A stretch of 64,000 nt of DNA from Berghia stephanieae (lineage: Eukaryota > Mollusca > Gastropoda > Nudibranchia > Aeolidiidae). A model generated the notes under the pieces. That model saw only the letters and a program-made list of their open reading frames with translations. It was not told the origin of the DNA and made no database searches. The stretch is from the NCBI GenBank assembly GCA_034508935.3, contig CM067442.1, positions 90,869,783-90,933,782 on the forward strand, in the 5' to 3' direction. Of the stretch, positions 12,008 through 25,237 are shown in pieces (the stretch's first letter is position 1; every line of letters begins with the position of its first letter). The translations under genes were made by a program, and so were the position numbers.

Positions 12008-13745
12008 GACACACAACTTACAAAACACAACAACACGCATACACTCACACATATACACATATGTCTTATGACAGTACCAATTTACTATTCACGTTTTTGG
12101 GCGAATCATTTAAAAATAAAGGACATATTATGCTCAAGTTCAAATGTAAAACATCTGTAACCATTACAGTCAACTCAGCTTCTTTCTTTACTTTATCTTT
12201 TTTAAAAAGATCTTAATTACAATCTATTCTATGCATACTTTCAGCTTCCAATCCTCCCAATCTTAGGCAGCAAAATTTGATTTTCTCTTACAAATGACTT
12301 TGTAGCTATGACATTAAAGGCTAACATGGGACAATTTATGCTTTTTGGGGGTTTTTTTTGCCTTTGCTTTGGGAACAGGTAACTACAGGTAGAAGATAAG
12401 AGGATGGTTAACCAAGTCCTGTGCTTCTAAAGGCCTTACACCAAACGTATAAAATTATTATATGTGGGAATTGGTGCTGTTACTGTTTAACTATTAAGAA
12501 TAAAACTGCGTTTTGGTCACTGTTCTACCAATATGCCCCCAGCCTACATTCGTACCGAACTAATAAACATTGAACATATATTACTAAAAACAATCCTTTT
12601 TTTTTTTTCAAATTGTTAGATATAAGAGACTGGTAAGAGAAAAAATTCATTATATCTGTGCATATTATAATTTTTTCCATCAATTCACAAACCAAGAAAA
12701 TAAATTCAAGGAGAAACCAAAAAAAAAGTTTAAAAAGAAATAATAAATAAACTAACATAGTCAGGCAAAGAAATATCAAAATATATATTAATTCAAAAGG
12801 AACATCAGCAGTGAAAATATAAAAAAGCAGTAGTAACATTGTTTCAACTGAAAATAAAGAAAACAAATAACAAAGTCCGCATCTGTCTCAGCTAATTATA
12901 AAACACCATTATGATGATTATGCCATCAAACTAGGTGTGTTTTTTTTCAAAAACATGAAATTTCAAAACTTAGTCATACAGTTATGCTGAACAGGCAGCA
13001 AGTTAGCTATTATTTTTTTTTTTTTTTTAATCATTCGAATAAAGAAGTACTGGAATAACTGATTTTTATCTTTATGAAATCAATTGTATGGCAGATAGTG
13101 ACTTCAATAAACCAAGATATCTTGATAGTGAACAAATTGATTGAAGGATTTAAAAAAAAAACCTTATAGATCCCTGTTTTCAAATGATTGTACTTTGATA
13201 AACAGTTAGTTCAAAGACTTGTTCGGAAACTGGGAGTCTCATAATCAAAGTACCCCACTTATCAACATAAATGAAATGACCTAAAACTACTAGTGGTAAG
13301 AATTAAATTTTAAATATTGAATATGACTTCTTTTTTTTTTAGCTATGGGCAAGTTAGATATCCAGCTGACAGGTGTTGAAAATAAAAAACAAAACATTTT
13401 TTTAGTTATTCATATCACAAGAATCATGTACTATTTATAATGCCCTATTTGATGAATATGAAAATGCTGAGGACCAACAATGTATTTCCCAAAAAATGAT
13501 CTGAAATGCTGAGTCTTGCATTTCCCAGTTTGACAATTAATTAGATCTTAGTTTAAAACATAAACAAAGTAATGCTCCGTTGTTTCCAAATAACAAAAAT
13601 AAAAAACATTGAGTTCATTCCAGACCATTACATAGTTCAACAGATTTAAAAACGCACCCTGTCAAAAACAGAGTGGAAATTTATGTCCCCGGTGATGAAA
13701 AAGATGGTTACAACTCGATCGCTCTCATAAATATGAATATAGACT
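10902..13745. other. SIPA1L downstream flank / probable 3' UTR
   Basis: AT-rich, with a microsatellite at 11.9 kb and an older family X-like stretch around 10.92-11.10 kb (CCCAGCCAGGGGGCATAATT, GATCTCCATCCACAGCAG). The part next to 13745 must include 3' UTR; no polyadenylation site could be fixed. Confidence 0.4.
11879..12062. repeat. (CA)n/(AT)n compound microsatellite
   Basis: CA-rich flanks around an uninterrupted AT tract at about 11926-11996. Confidence 0.95.
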
Positions 13746-13889
13746 CTATTGCCTGTCTATGGTATTGAAAAACCATTCTGTAAACCGTCTCAATTGGGTG
13801 GCAGCTGTTTGAGACTCTTCCTGCAAACGAATGTTGTCTGCTCTCAGATCATGAACTTCTGCCTCCAACGCAGTTTTTCTCTTGTTTAC
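13746..13889 (-). CDS. SIPA1L: SIPA1L terminal coding exon 23
   Basis: Acceptor ACTTGCAG. Encodes [20 protein letters not shown] and [14 protein letters not shown], then TAG at 13748-13746. This C-terminus is almost identical in layout to vertebrate SIPA1L1 (RLQEESQ...FTEWVFNTID). The 3' UTR runs toward lower coordinates; its end was not determined because several TTTATT (AATAAA on minus) candidates exist. Confidence 0.97.
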   Translation of the reverse strand, partial: VNKRKTALEAEVHDLRADNIRLQEESQTAATQLRRFTEWFFNTIDRQ

Positions 13890-16800
13890 CTGCAAGTTTC
13901 AAATGTAGATAACATTCATTTACTTAGTATAAGTAGTCATATGGAGTCTTGTAATTTATGGAGCCAAAGTTGTTTCTATTGAGAGGAACATTACAATTAC
14001 ATGCTAATATCAGAATAGGTAGCAGATCTACCGCAAAGTTACTTTTCATTTGATCTGAATTAAACCCAGCTGCTGAATAGACACAGAGGGTGGAAAGGGT
14101 GGAAAATGTGCCTTCAAAAGTAAATTTAAATATTCTTGACTCAAATTCTGAATGTGTCCTGTGCTGTGCCTATTATTGCAAATATTCATAATTGAAACAT
14201 GCAATAAAGTAAAGCAAATATCAGGGATGTTGCCAAAAATCATTCAATTTAGTTCTTGTTTTTTATTTTTTTGCTGAGCAGCTCTAAATGCTTGATGACC
14301 TCTTAATCCAAACATGTAGGAGTTAAGGATAAATAGGTTTTCAGATCCTGTTCTGCTATTTAGCTGAAGGCACTCCTACATTACCTCCTCTTCATCAACA
14401 TCATCATCATCACTATGTGTCTTTTTACTTCCTCCTGGTCTGTTTTGTTTTTAAGGGCTTTATGGGGCTTGAGACACAATTATGTCATTTCAACGCCAGT
14501 AAAAAGGAAGAAAATAGGATAGTCAAAAAATTATAGATTTACAGTTGAAAGTGAGAAAGAGTAAGAAAAAGAAAGGGTTCAAATAGGACACAGATGTAGA
14601 TTCAAAGAGCAAACTATGTGTTTTTAGTCTGAGATCACCTAAAAGTCTTGTCAAAAACAGAGAGATGATTTACAAGGAAAAAAATATCATCTCCCAAAAC
14701 TCTTAATCTATACAGTTGACTGTTTCCCTCCCTGCCAGGGTATCCGTCCAGGGCCAGGACAAAACTAAGTAATCTCATTCCAAGACAAAGATAGAAAGCA
14801 AGTTGGAAAACAGATAGACACAGTAAGTGATCTCCCTGCCCACTATGGGAGGTCAGTAACCCCACCCAGACTTCCCAGTCTAAATATGCTATTGTGCGAG
14901 TTCCAGGGCATTCTATTTAAAACTTCCATTCTATAAGCATGTTGTTTATTACCCCACTTGTTCATAAACTACTATCTTTACCCCCCACTTGTTCATAAAC
15001 TACTATCTTTACCTTGTCTAGTTGTTGCTGCATTTTTGACAACCGGGTCTCCAATTCTTGAACTTTTTGTTGTGGACTCACAGACATGGATACATAGGAT
15101 TGTGAAAGGCTGAAAAAGATGCACAGTATTGGATAAAACTACCAAATCGACGTTAACCCTTTAATTACTAACTTCTTAATATCTAACTTTGGCATTGATG
15201 CTAATATTCATTAAGCACTACAGTGTAATAAACCTTTATTATACATTTTACTTTATGTTCCTCATCACAATATGATCTTAAGTTGGTATTATTTTTGTGA
15301 GCACCTTTAAATAAAATCATCTTGCATGATTATTTACAACTGTTATCTTATTTTAACAATGAGGTACCCAAACTATATTTTTTTAGACTACATAACACTT
15401 CAGGGACTAATTCTAAATAATGGTGAGAGTCTGAGATTGATAACTTTGTCTCTGGGTGCAGCAACAACTTTCTAGAACTTAAAAGAAGGAAATAAAAATT
15501 GAATTTCGATAAAGAAAAAAAATTATGACAAGATTATTTGTTAATGACACAAAAAAAGGTAAATAAATAACAAGAATATATGACACTTAATGAGCACTTG
15601 CATGACTAATATCTAAAAGAGCTTTATTGATAGTGAAATTACGTAACAAACACAAGTAGGGTAGTCGTCCCATATCTGTACGCTTTTCTATACCTCAAAT
15701 TCTAACAGCTCTAACTGCAGATTGGTTCAACTAAACTCTCCAGTTTGAGAAACTCAATTATTTGATGCCTTTTGATTGGTTTGATGTAAATACATGTGCA
15801 GTATCATCGGTTAACCTTGCCAGATAACCAAAAACAGATTACCAAACCCCAGGTCCCCATCGCCCCCAAATCTGTACATGGCTTACCCCAAACCCATGTA
15901 ACATAAAATTTTATTCTCAAATCAAAGTTTATATGGCAATGATGTGGTAGAATTTTAGCTTCAATTTATGTAAAAAGACGAAGGGTGTGGATGTTTCGGG
16001 CTTCCCCTTTATCAAATGACAGACAGATTGCTGTATAAATAAAGACATTTTGAAATTAATGTGATCTTTTGGATACTTAGATTAACAGTTGAGATTTGGG
16101 GTGAGGCATGTACTGTTTTGGAGGCACGGGTTAAAGTGGCATACCCCAAATCTGTATGAGAGCTAAAAATACACTTATAAAGCTTTTAATATTTTTTTTT
16201 ACTATGTGAATGGCAAATTTAACATCTCTGCTTATAATTAAAATAAAAATTGTTCACGAGTGACAGAGGAAAACATCTTTACTGAATCGAATATTATAGT
16301 GGTGTGAATAAAAATATTGTGTGACAAATCGTGGCAGACTATTTTGATTCAACTTGGAAAAGGAACCAAATTCCGGCTCGATCGCTTACCTTCATTCATG
16401 ACAATATTTCGAAAACAGTTCATAATGACTGGAATGAATGTCAATTTTTATGTGAAGTTTATATTCTGATGAAAAAACATTCAGTTCGCCATAAGAGCGT
16501 TATGTAAACACACAAGGTTTTATGTGACACATTCTGAAGTGTATGGATTTGGGGCGACCTACCCTAGTTGAATTAAAAATAGGTCAAAGAACATATTGCT
16601 AAAATAATAGCATACAGACAGGTAGAGGGAGTAGACACTTATACATGTATCTAACAGTAATGATGACAAACTAACTTGACCAAATCATTTGGATATTTTG
16701 GAAAAGAAAACCAATAATCTTATGTTTTTCTCTCAGGAAATTGTCATTATTTTAATGGATAAAAAATATGTGGACTTTTTTTAGGGCTTCGTTTTGTACC

Positions 16801-18416
16801 ACTGCCTGGGGTGGAAACTGTCGTGCAAAAGATTTGGTAAGACCAAACAGATAATAAAGAAATCTCTAAATTTGATCAATTGTTCTTTAACATTTCAGAA
16901 ATTGTACAAATATATCTTGCATTTGAAAAGTAACAGACATTTCCAAAGAACCGTCCCACCTTCCCTTTTCGTTTTTAAAAACAACTGTTATTAATCAAAA
17001 CAAAAACTGTCAGCCACACCTCCTTTCTACCTTACAGTTTTCAACTTGCACACAAACTATGATTTTAATTCATATCTTATTTGTCTGTTGGTTGGTATTT
17101 AATATTTAAGATGTCAACTTAATTTTCAGCATTTTACAAGTCTGTCCAGCAAACTTCTCTCTTCAGATACTCAGATGAATAAAGTTCAGTATTGTTTTTA
17201 TCATTATCATCATTTTATTATTATTATCTTTATTATCATCATCATCATCATCATTATATTATTTATTTACTTTTCTTAATTTTTAAATAACCATTTTATC
17301 TTATTTTTTACCTGGAGGGTGAAGAAGATAGATTAATGCTCATTTGGGGTGATGGAGGCCGTGGTGGAGGACTTTCTTCTCGCCCTTCATCAGCAATATT
17401 CCCCATACTGTCAGACAATTTGCTACCTGCTTTGTTGGTGGAATCTGTATCTGTTTGATGCAGAGTAATATTCAGCCATCGTTAAATTAATCAGAAAAAT
17501 AGCGTGCTTTATCAGGTTTTAATTGCAATTCTGTTCATAATTAATGTAGGAAATTAATTTGAACTCTCTGAGTTAACTATACATTAACATGCTTAAAGAC
17601 AAACACCAGAGTGTTATCTTTTAGTTTCATTGCATTTTTCATGTTAAAAATGGTTTTAGCCATCATGGAAATTCTTTGCATTTGAAGTATTGAAGATGGA
17701 CTAAATCACTCTGACTTTGATTCTAAGTGGCTAAAAAAGATTATGAAATAAACTATAATTTGCTGCTGATATTTCTAATCATTGAATTGTTTTAAAATAA
17801 CAAAAAAAGAAAATCAATGAAGAAAGAATAACTCTATTTAAAAAAAGGGAGAATACTCCCTCCCCCCCCCCCCCCTCTCTCATCTATTGTCTATATTAAA
17901 AATTAATTACTTGTGGCTTTCTTTTAAATACAAACATAATACAAAGTATCAATATGACTTTCCTTAGTTAATATCAGCTTCCTTCCAGATCGCTTACAAC
18001 ACAAAATCATTTATATGATAAGTAATGATCAATATGAATGCAAAGGGGAAACAGCCATCAAAGGCAAAAATTCCTTAGTAGACAAGAATGAGTACAGATA
18101 AGATGATGAAAGTTTAACAGTTCTCACCACATTCCACCCTGACATTACACATAGGTTCGTGTGATGGTTATAGCCTGTTGGTATAAGAGTATTACTGAAG
18201 ACCGTAATATTCTCTTCCCTTTTAAGAATATACAGTCGAACTTGTATAACCCCATGGGACCCCACAAAAGTGGCCGTCTTAGACGGTTAGCCGCCTTGTG
18301 CAAGTCAGATACTTTAAAAAGTTACATATTATAACAATTTTTAATAAAACTAGTCTGATTCCCAACTACAATTAATTGCATGTTTTTGATAAAACCAGTC
18401 AGTCCTCTCTCTCTCT

Positions 18417-18468
<52 letters not shown>

Positions 18469-19528
18469 TTTTCAATCATACCTATGTAGGTAGTCCTTCA
18501 GAGCCATAAGACCCATGGAGCCAGAGTTTACCCCAGTTTATATTGTGTCAAACAAAAGCAATTGGTTACTACCCATTGGATATGACACTAGTCTATCGCA
18601 AACATACTTTCCTCCAGATCTAACTGACCAAGCTACCCAATCACTGCTGGGTGGACAGAGTCAGCAAAAATCTCTGCTTTATCCAGGATCTTTATTTTAA
18701 GATAGATTGATAGTGACTGACCATTGCAAAGATGAGCAGGTAGCGTGAAGAATAGGTTTATTTGTCTTGGAGAGATTAATGGATAAAGTTACAATTTAGG
18801 ATCCTTTAAGCACCAGTAAGAATAGGTTCAGTTTTATCAATTAGAGATATCAGACTGTCTTACACAAGTCCAAGGGCTTTTTTGTCCCAGAAATAAATGG
18901 CCGCAGCCTCGTTATGGAGGGGCTGCCTTATGCAGTAACAAAATAGAGAAAAAATTGATGGTCAGCCATGAAGGCTGGCCGCCATGGTAGATGGCTGCCT
19001 TATACAAGTGGCTATGAGCACAAGTTCAACTGTAATTATCTTTTATTAGTTAACTCTCTTTTTAAAGTAATTCAATGATTAGAAAGATCAACAGAAAATT
19101 AGAGTTTGCCGGCACATATGGTGATGACTTGACTTGGCTAAGGCTTAAAGAATACTAAAATGCCTTACCATCTATTGCCCTCGAAGCTACATTGACCAAT
19201 TTGGACCAATCTAAGGCAGCTGTAGACTCCAATACAGGAACAAAGCGATTGTCAATGGTGGACTTGCTTCTTTGACGAGCACTGGCAAAGTCAGTGACAG
19301 CACGGGGTGACAGTCTGCAGGAAAGAAATTATGCAATGCTTTGTTTTATTCTTTATTTCACTAAAAAAAAATTAAAAGGGTAAACAAGAAAAAGTTTCAT
19401 TTCCAATAAATTCTTACCATGTTCTCCAGTAGACATCAGGATGGTACAATGTTATTGAAGCTGATGCCCTCATCATTATAACAACATCGGAAGTGGAAAT
19501 ATAATTATTATTAACAACAACAACAACA

Positions 19529-19623
<95 letters not shown>

Positions 19624-22600
19624 TTAATAATAATAATAATATGATGATGATAACGCTCTCATCTAATAACATCTAGATGGGACTTGAGTATAACTAAAGC
19701 CACCTTATCTTTCAAAATCTTGCATCTTGTTGATGGTTTCTTTAAAAATATACATACCTTTGGTGGATGCTATCATCGTTCTGACCAATGCCCCGAGTTA
19801 AATCAATGGGAACACCCTTAGAATTATGAAGGCTCTCATCAGATAATGTCCTCTGTAGTCTTCCAACACGACGAGAACTTGGCCCACTCCGAGTCTAATG
19901 ATTATAAGAGATAGCAATTTTAAAATAATGGAAGGCAACAAATTTTATCAGGACAAATGTATAATGTCACTTTATCAATTAGTCAATGGTCTACAAAACA
20001 TGATTAGGGTGATTATAAAAACTGGAGTAACAAGATGTTCCCATATTTTAATTAACATAAAAAGAAATTAAGTGAAAAAAGTTTTTAAAATCTTTTTTAA
20101 TGAAATGCGTAAATCAACATTGATAAGTATGCATTTAATTTTCAGTTTGGTGATGTGAAACAAAACAATTCAATTGACAATATGCATAATATATAAATAT
20201 ATACAACAGAAGGGGGAAAAAATGAGCCAGATCGACTGGTATGGTACGGAGTAATGCCAAAAGTCAATAAATTACGAGATGATGACACAATGGACCTGAA
20301 AATCAATGAGCTTGCATCAAACATGACTCAATTCAAAGAAGAGAAGAATAAAAATCTGAAGGCTTTTTAAAAAAAAATTATTGTGACTGTGCATTCACTT
20401 AACCACAGAAATAACAAGTTCTCACTAACACTCCCAACAACCTCATGTTCAGATTCCACTATACTTACATTAGAATAATTGACAAGATCTTTTTCCGACA
20501 AATCTGGGTCAATCAGCCTCATTAACTCTTCCTGGAAGTCTGCCTTGCCAATCTGCCTGGACAGCTTTTGGTTTGGAGCACCACGAAGGTTGGAGGCCAG
20601 GAACTCTTCAGATGCCATTCCAGTCAAATTCCTGGTGGAAATCGCATGATAAAAGTTTAATTAATGTTTAATAGATTACTTTATATGGTCAAATAGAGGG
20701 ATTCAGTGATTGGGTTTTAAATTGATAAAATAATTTAAGAAATGTTACACTTCCCAGAAGTACACAGTAAGCAAGCCATAGTATATAAAATTGCTCAAAC
20801 AACCTTTTTATCATTGTATAAGATCCATCCATCTCAGTTCCACCCCGGTTTTTTTTTTTTTTAAACCAACAAAAACAAACGAACAAAAAAAAAAAAGAGA
20901 AGAAAAATAAGGGCTGTCCTGGAATCATAGATTTCTGTAAGGCACTTTACACACATTATACCATTTGACTCAAATGTGAATAAGTACCTGGCCATGAGCA
21001 TTATTAAAATGTTTATAGCCGTGTTTGTAAGTAAACTCTCTCACCTTCTCTGGGCTCTTGGGCTGTTGGCGGAAGGTTCAGTTAACCCTTTTTTAATGGA
21101 TGGCTTGTTTGGGCGAACTATTCCATCTTTGCGTTTTGGACCAAGTTCTTCTAGAAAACAAGATTATAAATTAAAATAACATCACAAACTGGTGTTACGA
21201 ATCTTAAAGAAATAAAAGAGAATTGTGTGGTAGATTTAATCTATATAGCCAACTTTTTAGCTCGGCTGGTAAAACATTACAATAAGGGACAAAGATCGGT
21301 CATAAGTGCAGTTAATATTTTTTCCTGACCCCCTGTCCACCAAGTGGTGATTAGGTCACTGAGCCTGTTAGATCTGTTCAAAGAACTTTGCAATGGTCTA
21401 ATGTCCTATCCCAAAGGAAGCAAGCAATTGTTATTGTGAAAAACTACCTTCCCGCTCCCCATACCTAACCCTGCCATCCCTCCACCCCCTCCATTGTTTC
21501 ATATTATTCTTTCAAATTATCAGACCCCCCCCCCCCCCCCCCCTCTAATTATAGCTTGATTGTTTTTTGTCACCAGTGTAGAACAAACAAAAAAGAAGGC
21601 ATACCTTTACTTGTATTGCTGCGTTGATTATATTGAGATGATCCACTGGAAGATCCTTCGCTGATTTGACTAAGGTTAGATGCTGAACCAGGGTTGTTTG
21701 CTGCCTCGTGACTGCTGCTCTGACCTTGGTTTTGTCCAAGCAAATACTTTGTGTTCTGGGTTTGTTTCAGCAGCTCAAAGGCAATGTTCCCTGTGGTGGG
21801 GATGCCGGAAGTGTACTCCATACTGGCAAACTGTCTCTTGTTCCCCCCATTACTGGATGAACCGATTCCAGATAGCAGATTGTCAGAGCTTGTCTGAATA
21901 CGATCTCCCCGTCTCAATGGTGGGGGCTGCATGGGAGACAAAATGAAAAATCATGATCAATCTGTTCGTACAAAATACATACTGCATATAAAACCGCATT
22001 ATTAATAGATTGTAACTAGAGATGCCAGGGGCCGTTCATTGTAGACAGTCTATAAGTTGATCTGAAAAGTTGAGTATGATTTGTTACTATAAGACAGCTT
22101 GGGGACTTCAAAGCTCATTATGATGTCATCAGAACCTTGCATCCATCGATATGCTAAATCAACTTGTCCACCAAACAAGAGGTTTTTATTTTCAAGCCCT
22201 TTGAAAAGGACAAATGATAGAGAACTGATAGAAAAGTTTGGACCAATAAAAATTCTTCCGCCCAGGATAATCATTAAGTCTTGGTTCTAAGGGGAATATT
22301 CCACTGTGTTTTAATTAGAGCCAATCAGAATATCTGGTACATCTGTGTGGCAATGTGGTCTAGTGGAATGACACTGGCATTCAGACTGGGAGGTCAAGGG
22401 TTCAAGCCCCACTCTGAGTGGTGCATAGTTGAGTCCTTGGAAAAGGCTCTTTACTCACATTTCTCTAATCAGACTCAGGTGTAAAATGAGTAACTGGCCG
22501 TTAACAGAATTGTTTCTGTTGGCAAAAATGTAATATCGCCTAACAGGCATTATGTCTCGTCCTACATGTTAAGGGTTGCTGTTGGCTAGGGACCCCTTGT

Positions 22601-25195
22601 AAAGCGCTTTATATGTACATATAAATGCTCTAGTTCTTTTCCTCTTCAACATTGGAAAACAAAAGTCACCTCTGACTGGTGAGACTCATATATATTTCAA
22701 AATTATTCAAATCCTTTTTGCAGTTAGAAAGGTAGAGTGGACACTACAAAATGTTTTATTGATAAACATCATCGTCATCATCAATATCAAAAAGGCTGTA
22801 ACTTACCTGATTGTGAGGATTTGATCTTGATCTTGCACTTACACCTGAAATGTTAAAACATTTGACAAAATCAAAATTATTATGGAAGAAAACATTTTTC
22901 AAACCAGCAGATATGCCACTCAGTTCATACATTAGATTTAATTGTTCAGAGATTGAAGAGAACTATTGCCATGTATGGAGAAGAATTGAAATTAAGTGTA
23001 TTCACTTTTGAAAATTAGAAAACCCAAGTTTTCAATGTCACATCAAATAAAATGTCAAACTGTATAAGTATAAAGCAACTTACCTGACATTGCATAGTCT
23101 GAACTGTCATGAGAATTATTCCTTGAATTAATGTCCTCGTGACTACCCCTGAAGGAGTTTAGGCCATCTCCTGATTCCTGCCGGATGTGACCTCCACTCA
23201 TGAAAGATGAACCCCTACCATCATCAGATGATCTTCCAGAGGACAGAGTAGAGTCGGAGTAGCCGTGATGGGTGTGTGGTGGTCGCTGACGAGGTGATGG
23301 TTCATAGTGCTGCTGTTGTTGCTGTTGTTGTGACTGTTGATGTGGTATTTGATGATGGTGTTGCTGAGCTGTGATGGCCGGTGGAGAGTGTTTCAGAGGA
23401 GGGATAGGCATTGGGGCAGTGATGCTGGTGTCACCTCTGGTAGAAGAAACACGTTACTTATTAAATCACATGTCTTTAACTTTCCTTCCTTCTTAGTTTT
23501 TACAAGTCATTTAATTTCTTTCAATCACTTTAACAGATTATCAAGGTTGTAGTTTTAGCAAGTTGGACTGCACTTTTAGCAACTTACATTGTGGCTTTAG
23601 CAAGTTACATTGATGTTATACATGGAAGCAGATAACATTTCTTTATCACTATTAAATTTTCTAATAATATTCTGGTAGACATTCACTGGGAAGTTATATT
23701 TTATATTACGGAGAATCAGCATTATTGGATTCATATTGTACATTCACGCATTATATTGAGTGATAATATGCAAAATGTGTCTTTAAAGCTTTAAAAAAGA
23801 ACATAAAAGCAGCAGAAAATGTTATTCAAATATGATTGTATCATGTCACAATAAGGTACATGCCAAATACAAAAACAAGCTTTAAAAATTTCATTCCTTG
23901 GTATTTTATAAATGATTTGGCTACTTTGACAATGATCTGAACACTGTATTAAAAAATAAACAATTTAAAGAGCAGGAAATTTTATTTTTTTAAAACTACT
24001 ATAAAAACCGAATGCATCATGCTGGATTGAAATAATAATATAAATGAAATGATTGGATTGGCATGATTTAATTTGCATATAAAGGATTTTAATGTAGATA
24101 TAGTCAATGCAGTGAGACCACTTTATCCCATATTGACTCATTATTATATCCAGATCTCATTACCAGCTTAGTTCACTCATGTTCTTAAAATAAAAATTCT
24201 AACATAGATACAAGTGGATATAAATAGAATTGAAAAGGATGAGAAATTCAAATAATTCCGATTTTAAAAAAGTGAAATGCAAAATTTGACTTCAATGCAC
24301 TGGAAAACCAGAATTCCCTTGAAAAACTTGAAAGGAATCTATGAGCCAAAGGTTCACCAAAATTAAATTAATACAATAAAGGCAAAATCCTTGAACAAGA
24401 ATCGAGATTTTATGTGCACGAAATACTGGTGGAGCCGTCCAGACTCAAATCAGAGAAGGAAATTGAATAAAAACAAGAAAACAAGCTAAACCTGAGCTCA
24501 CAGACATGAAAAGCAAATAAAATTTATCACATGGACAATACAAACATCAAAAAATATCTGCATGGAACTTAGTGAAATAGAACAATTTACTCTTTGGATA
24601 ATACAAACAAGAAAATTAGTTGCATGGAACTTAAAATTTCATCCCCCTCTCCCTTTTTTCTTTAAAAAAAAATTTTGTCAGTTCAGGTGTGAAAATTATT
24701 TTGTTACCAAAAATGAAATCCAAAATTGTCAAATCCATGTGAATATAATGAGTATAATTTTGTAAAAAGTGGATAATTGAGCATGTACAGTCGCTCCTCT
24801 TTTATGAAACACATGCAGTTTCCTAGGGATTTAGAAGAAAAAAAGGTCATTCACGAATAAAATTGGAAACAAAATGTTCATGCTTTTCATGATGAAAATG
24901 TAACATCACAATGACCTTATTGTGTGCAATTCTTTACAAGCAGTTCCAATTTACATAGTAATTAAAATAGATTAAAAAAGAAAAAAAGAATTTAACTTTT
25001 TTGGGAGAGAAAAGCTCATTATTCAAAGCCACATTCATGATGACAACTACTTTTTAGTTTACAACAAGCATACATAGAAATTAAAAGAGTATGACAAGAA
25101 CATTCTCAAATAAGTCATCATTCAATTAACCAAAGTATTGAAAATAAGTTATCAATTGAAACAATCAAATAAAATTTATTTAAAACGGCAATTAC

Positions 25196-25237
<42 letters not shown>

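Noticed and set aside
24787-24860. DNA-transposon-like end TACAGTCGCTCCTC
   Set aside because: Same problem: only one end is visible.
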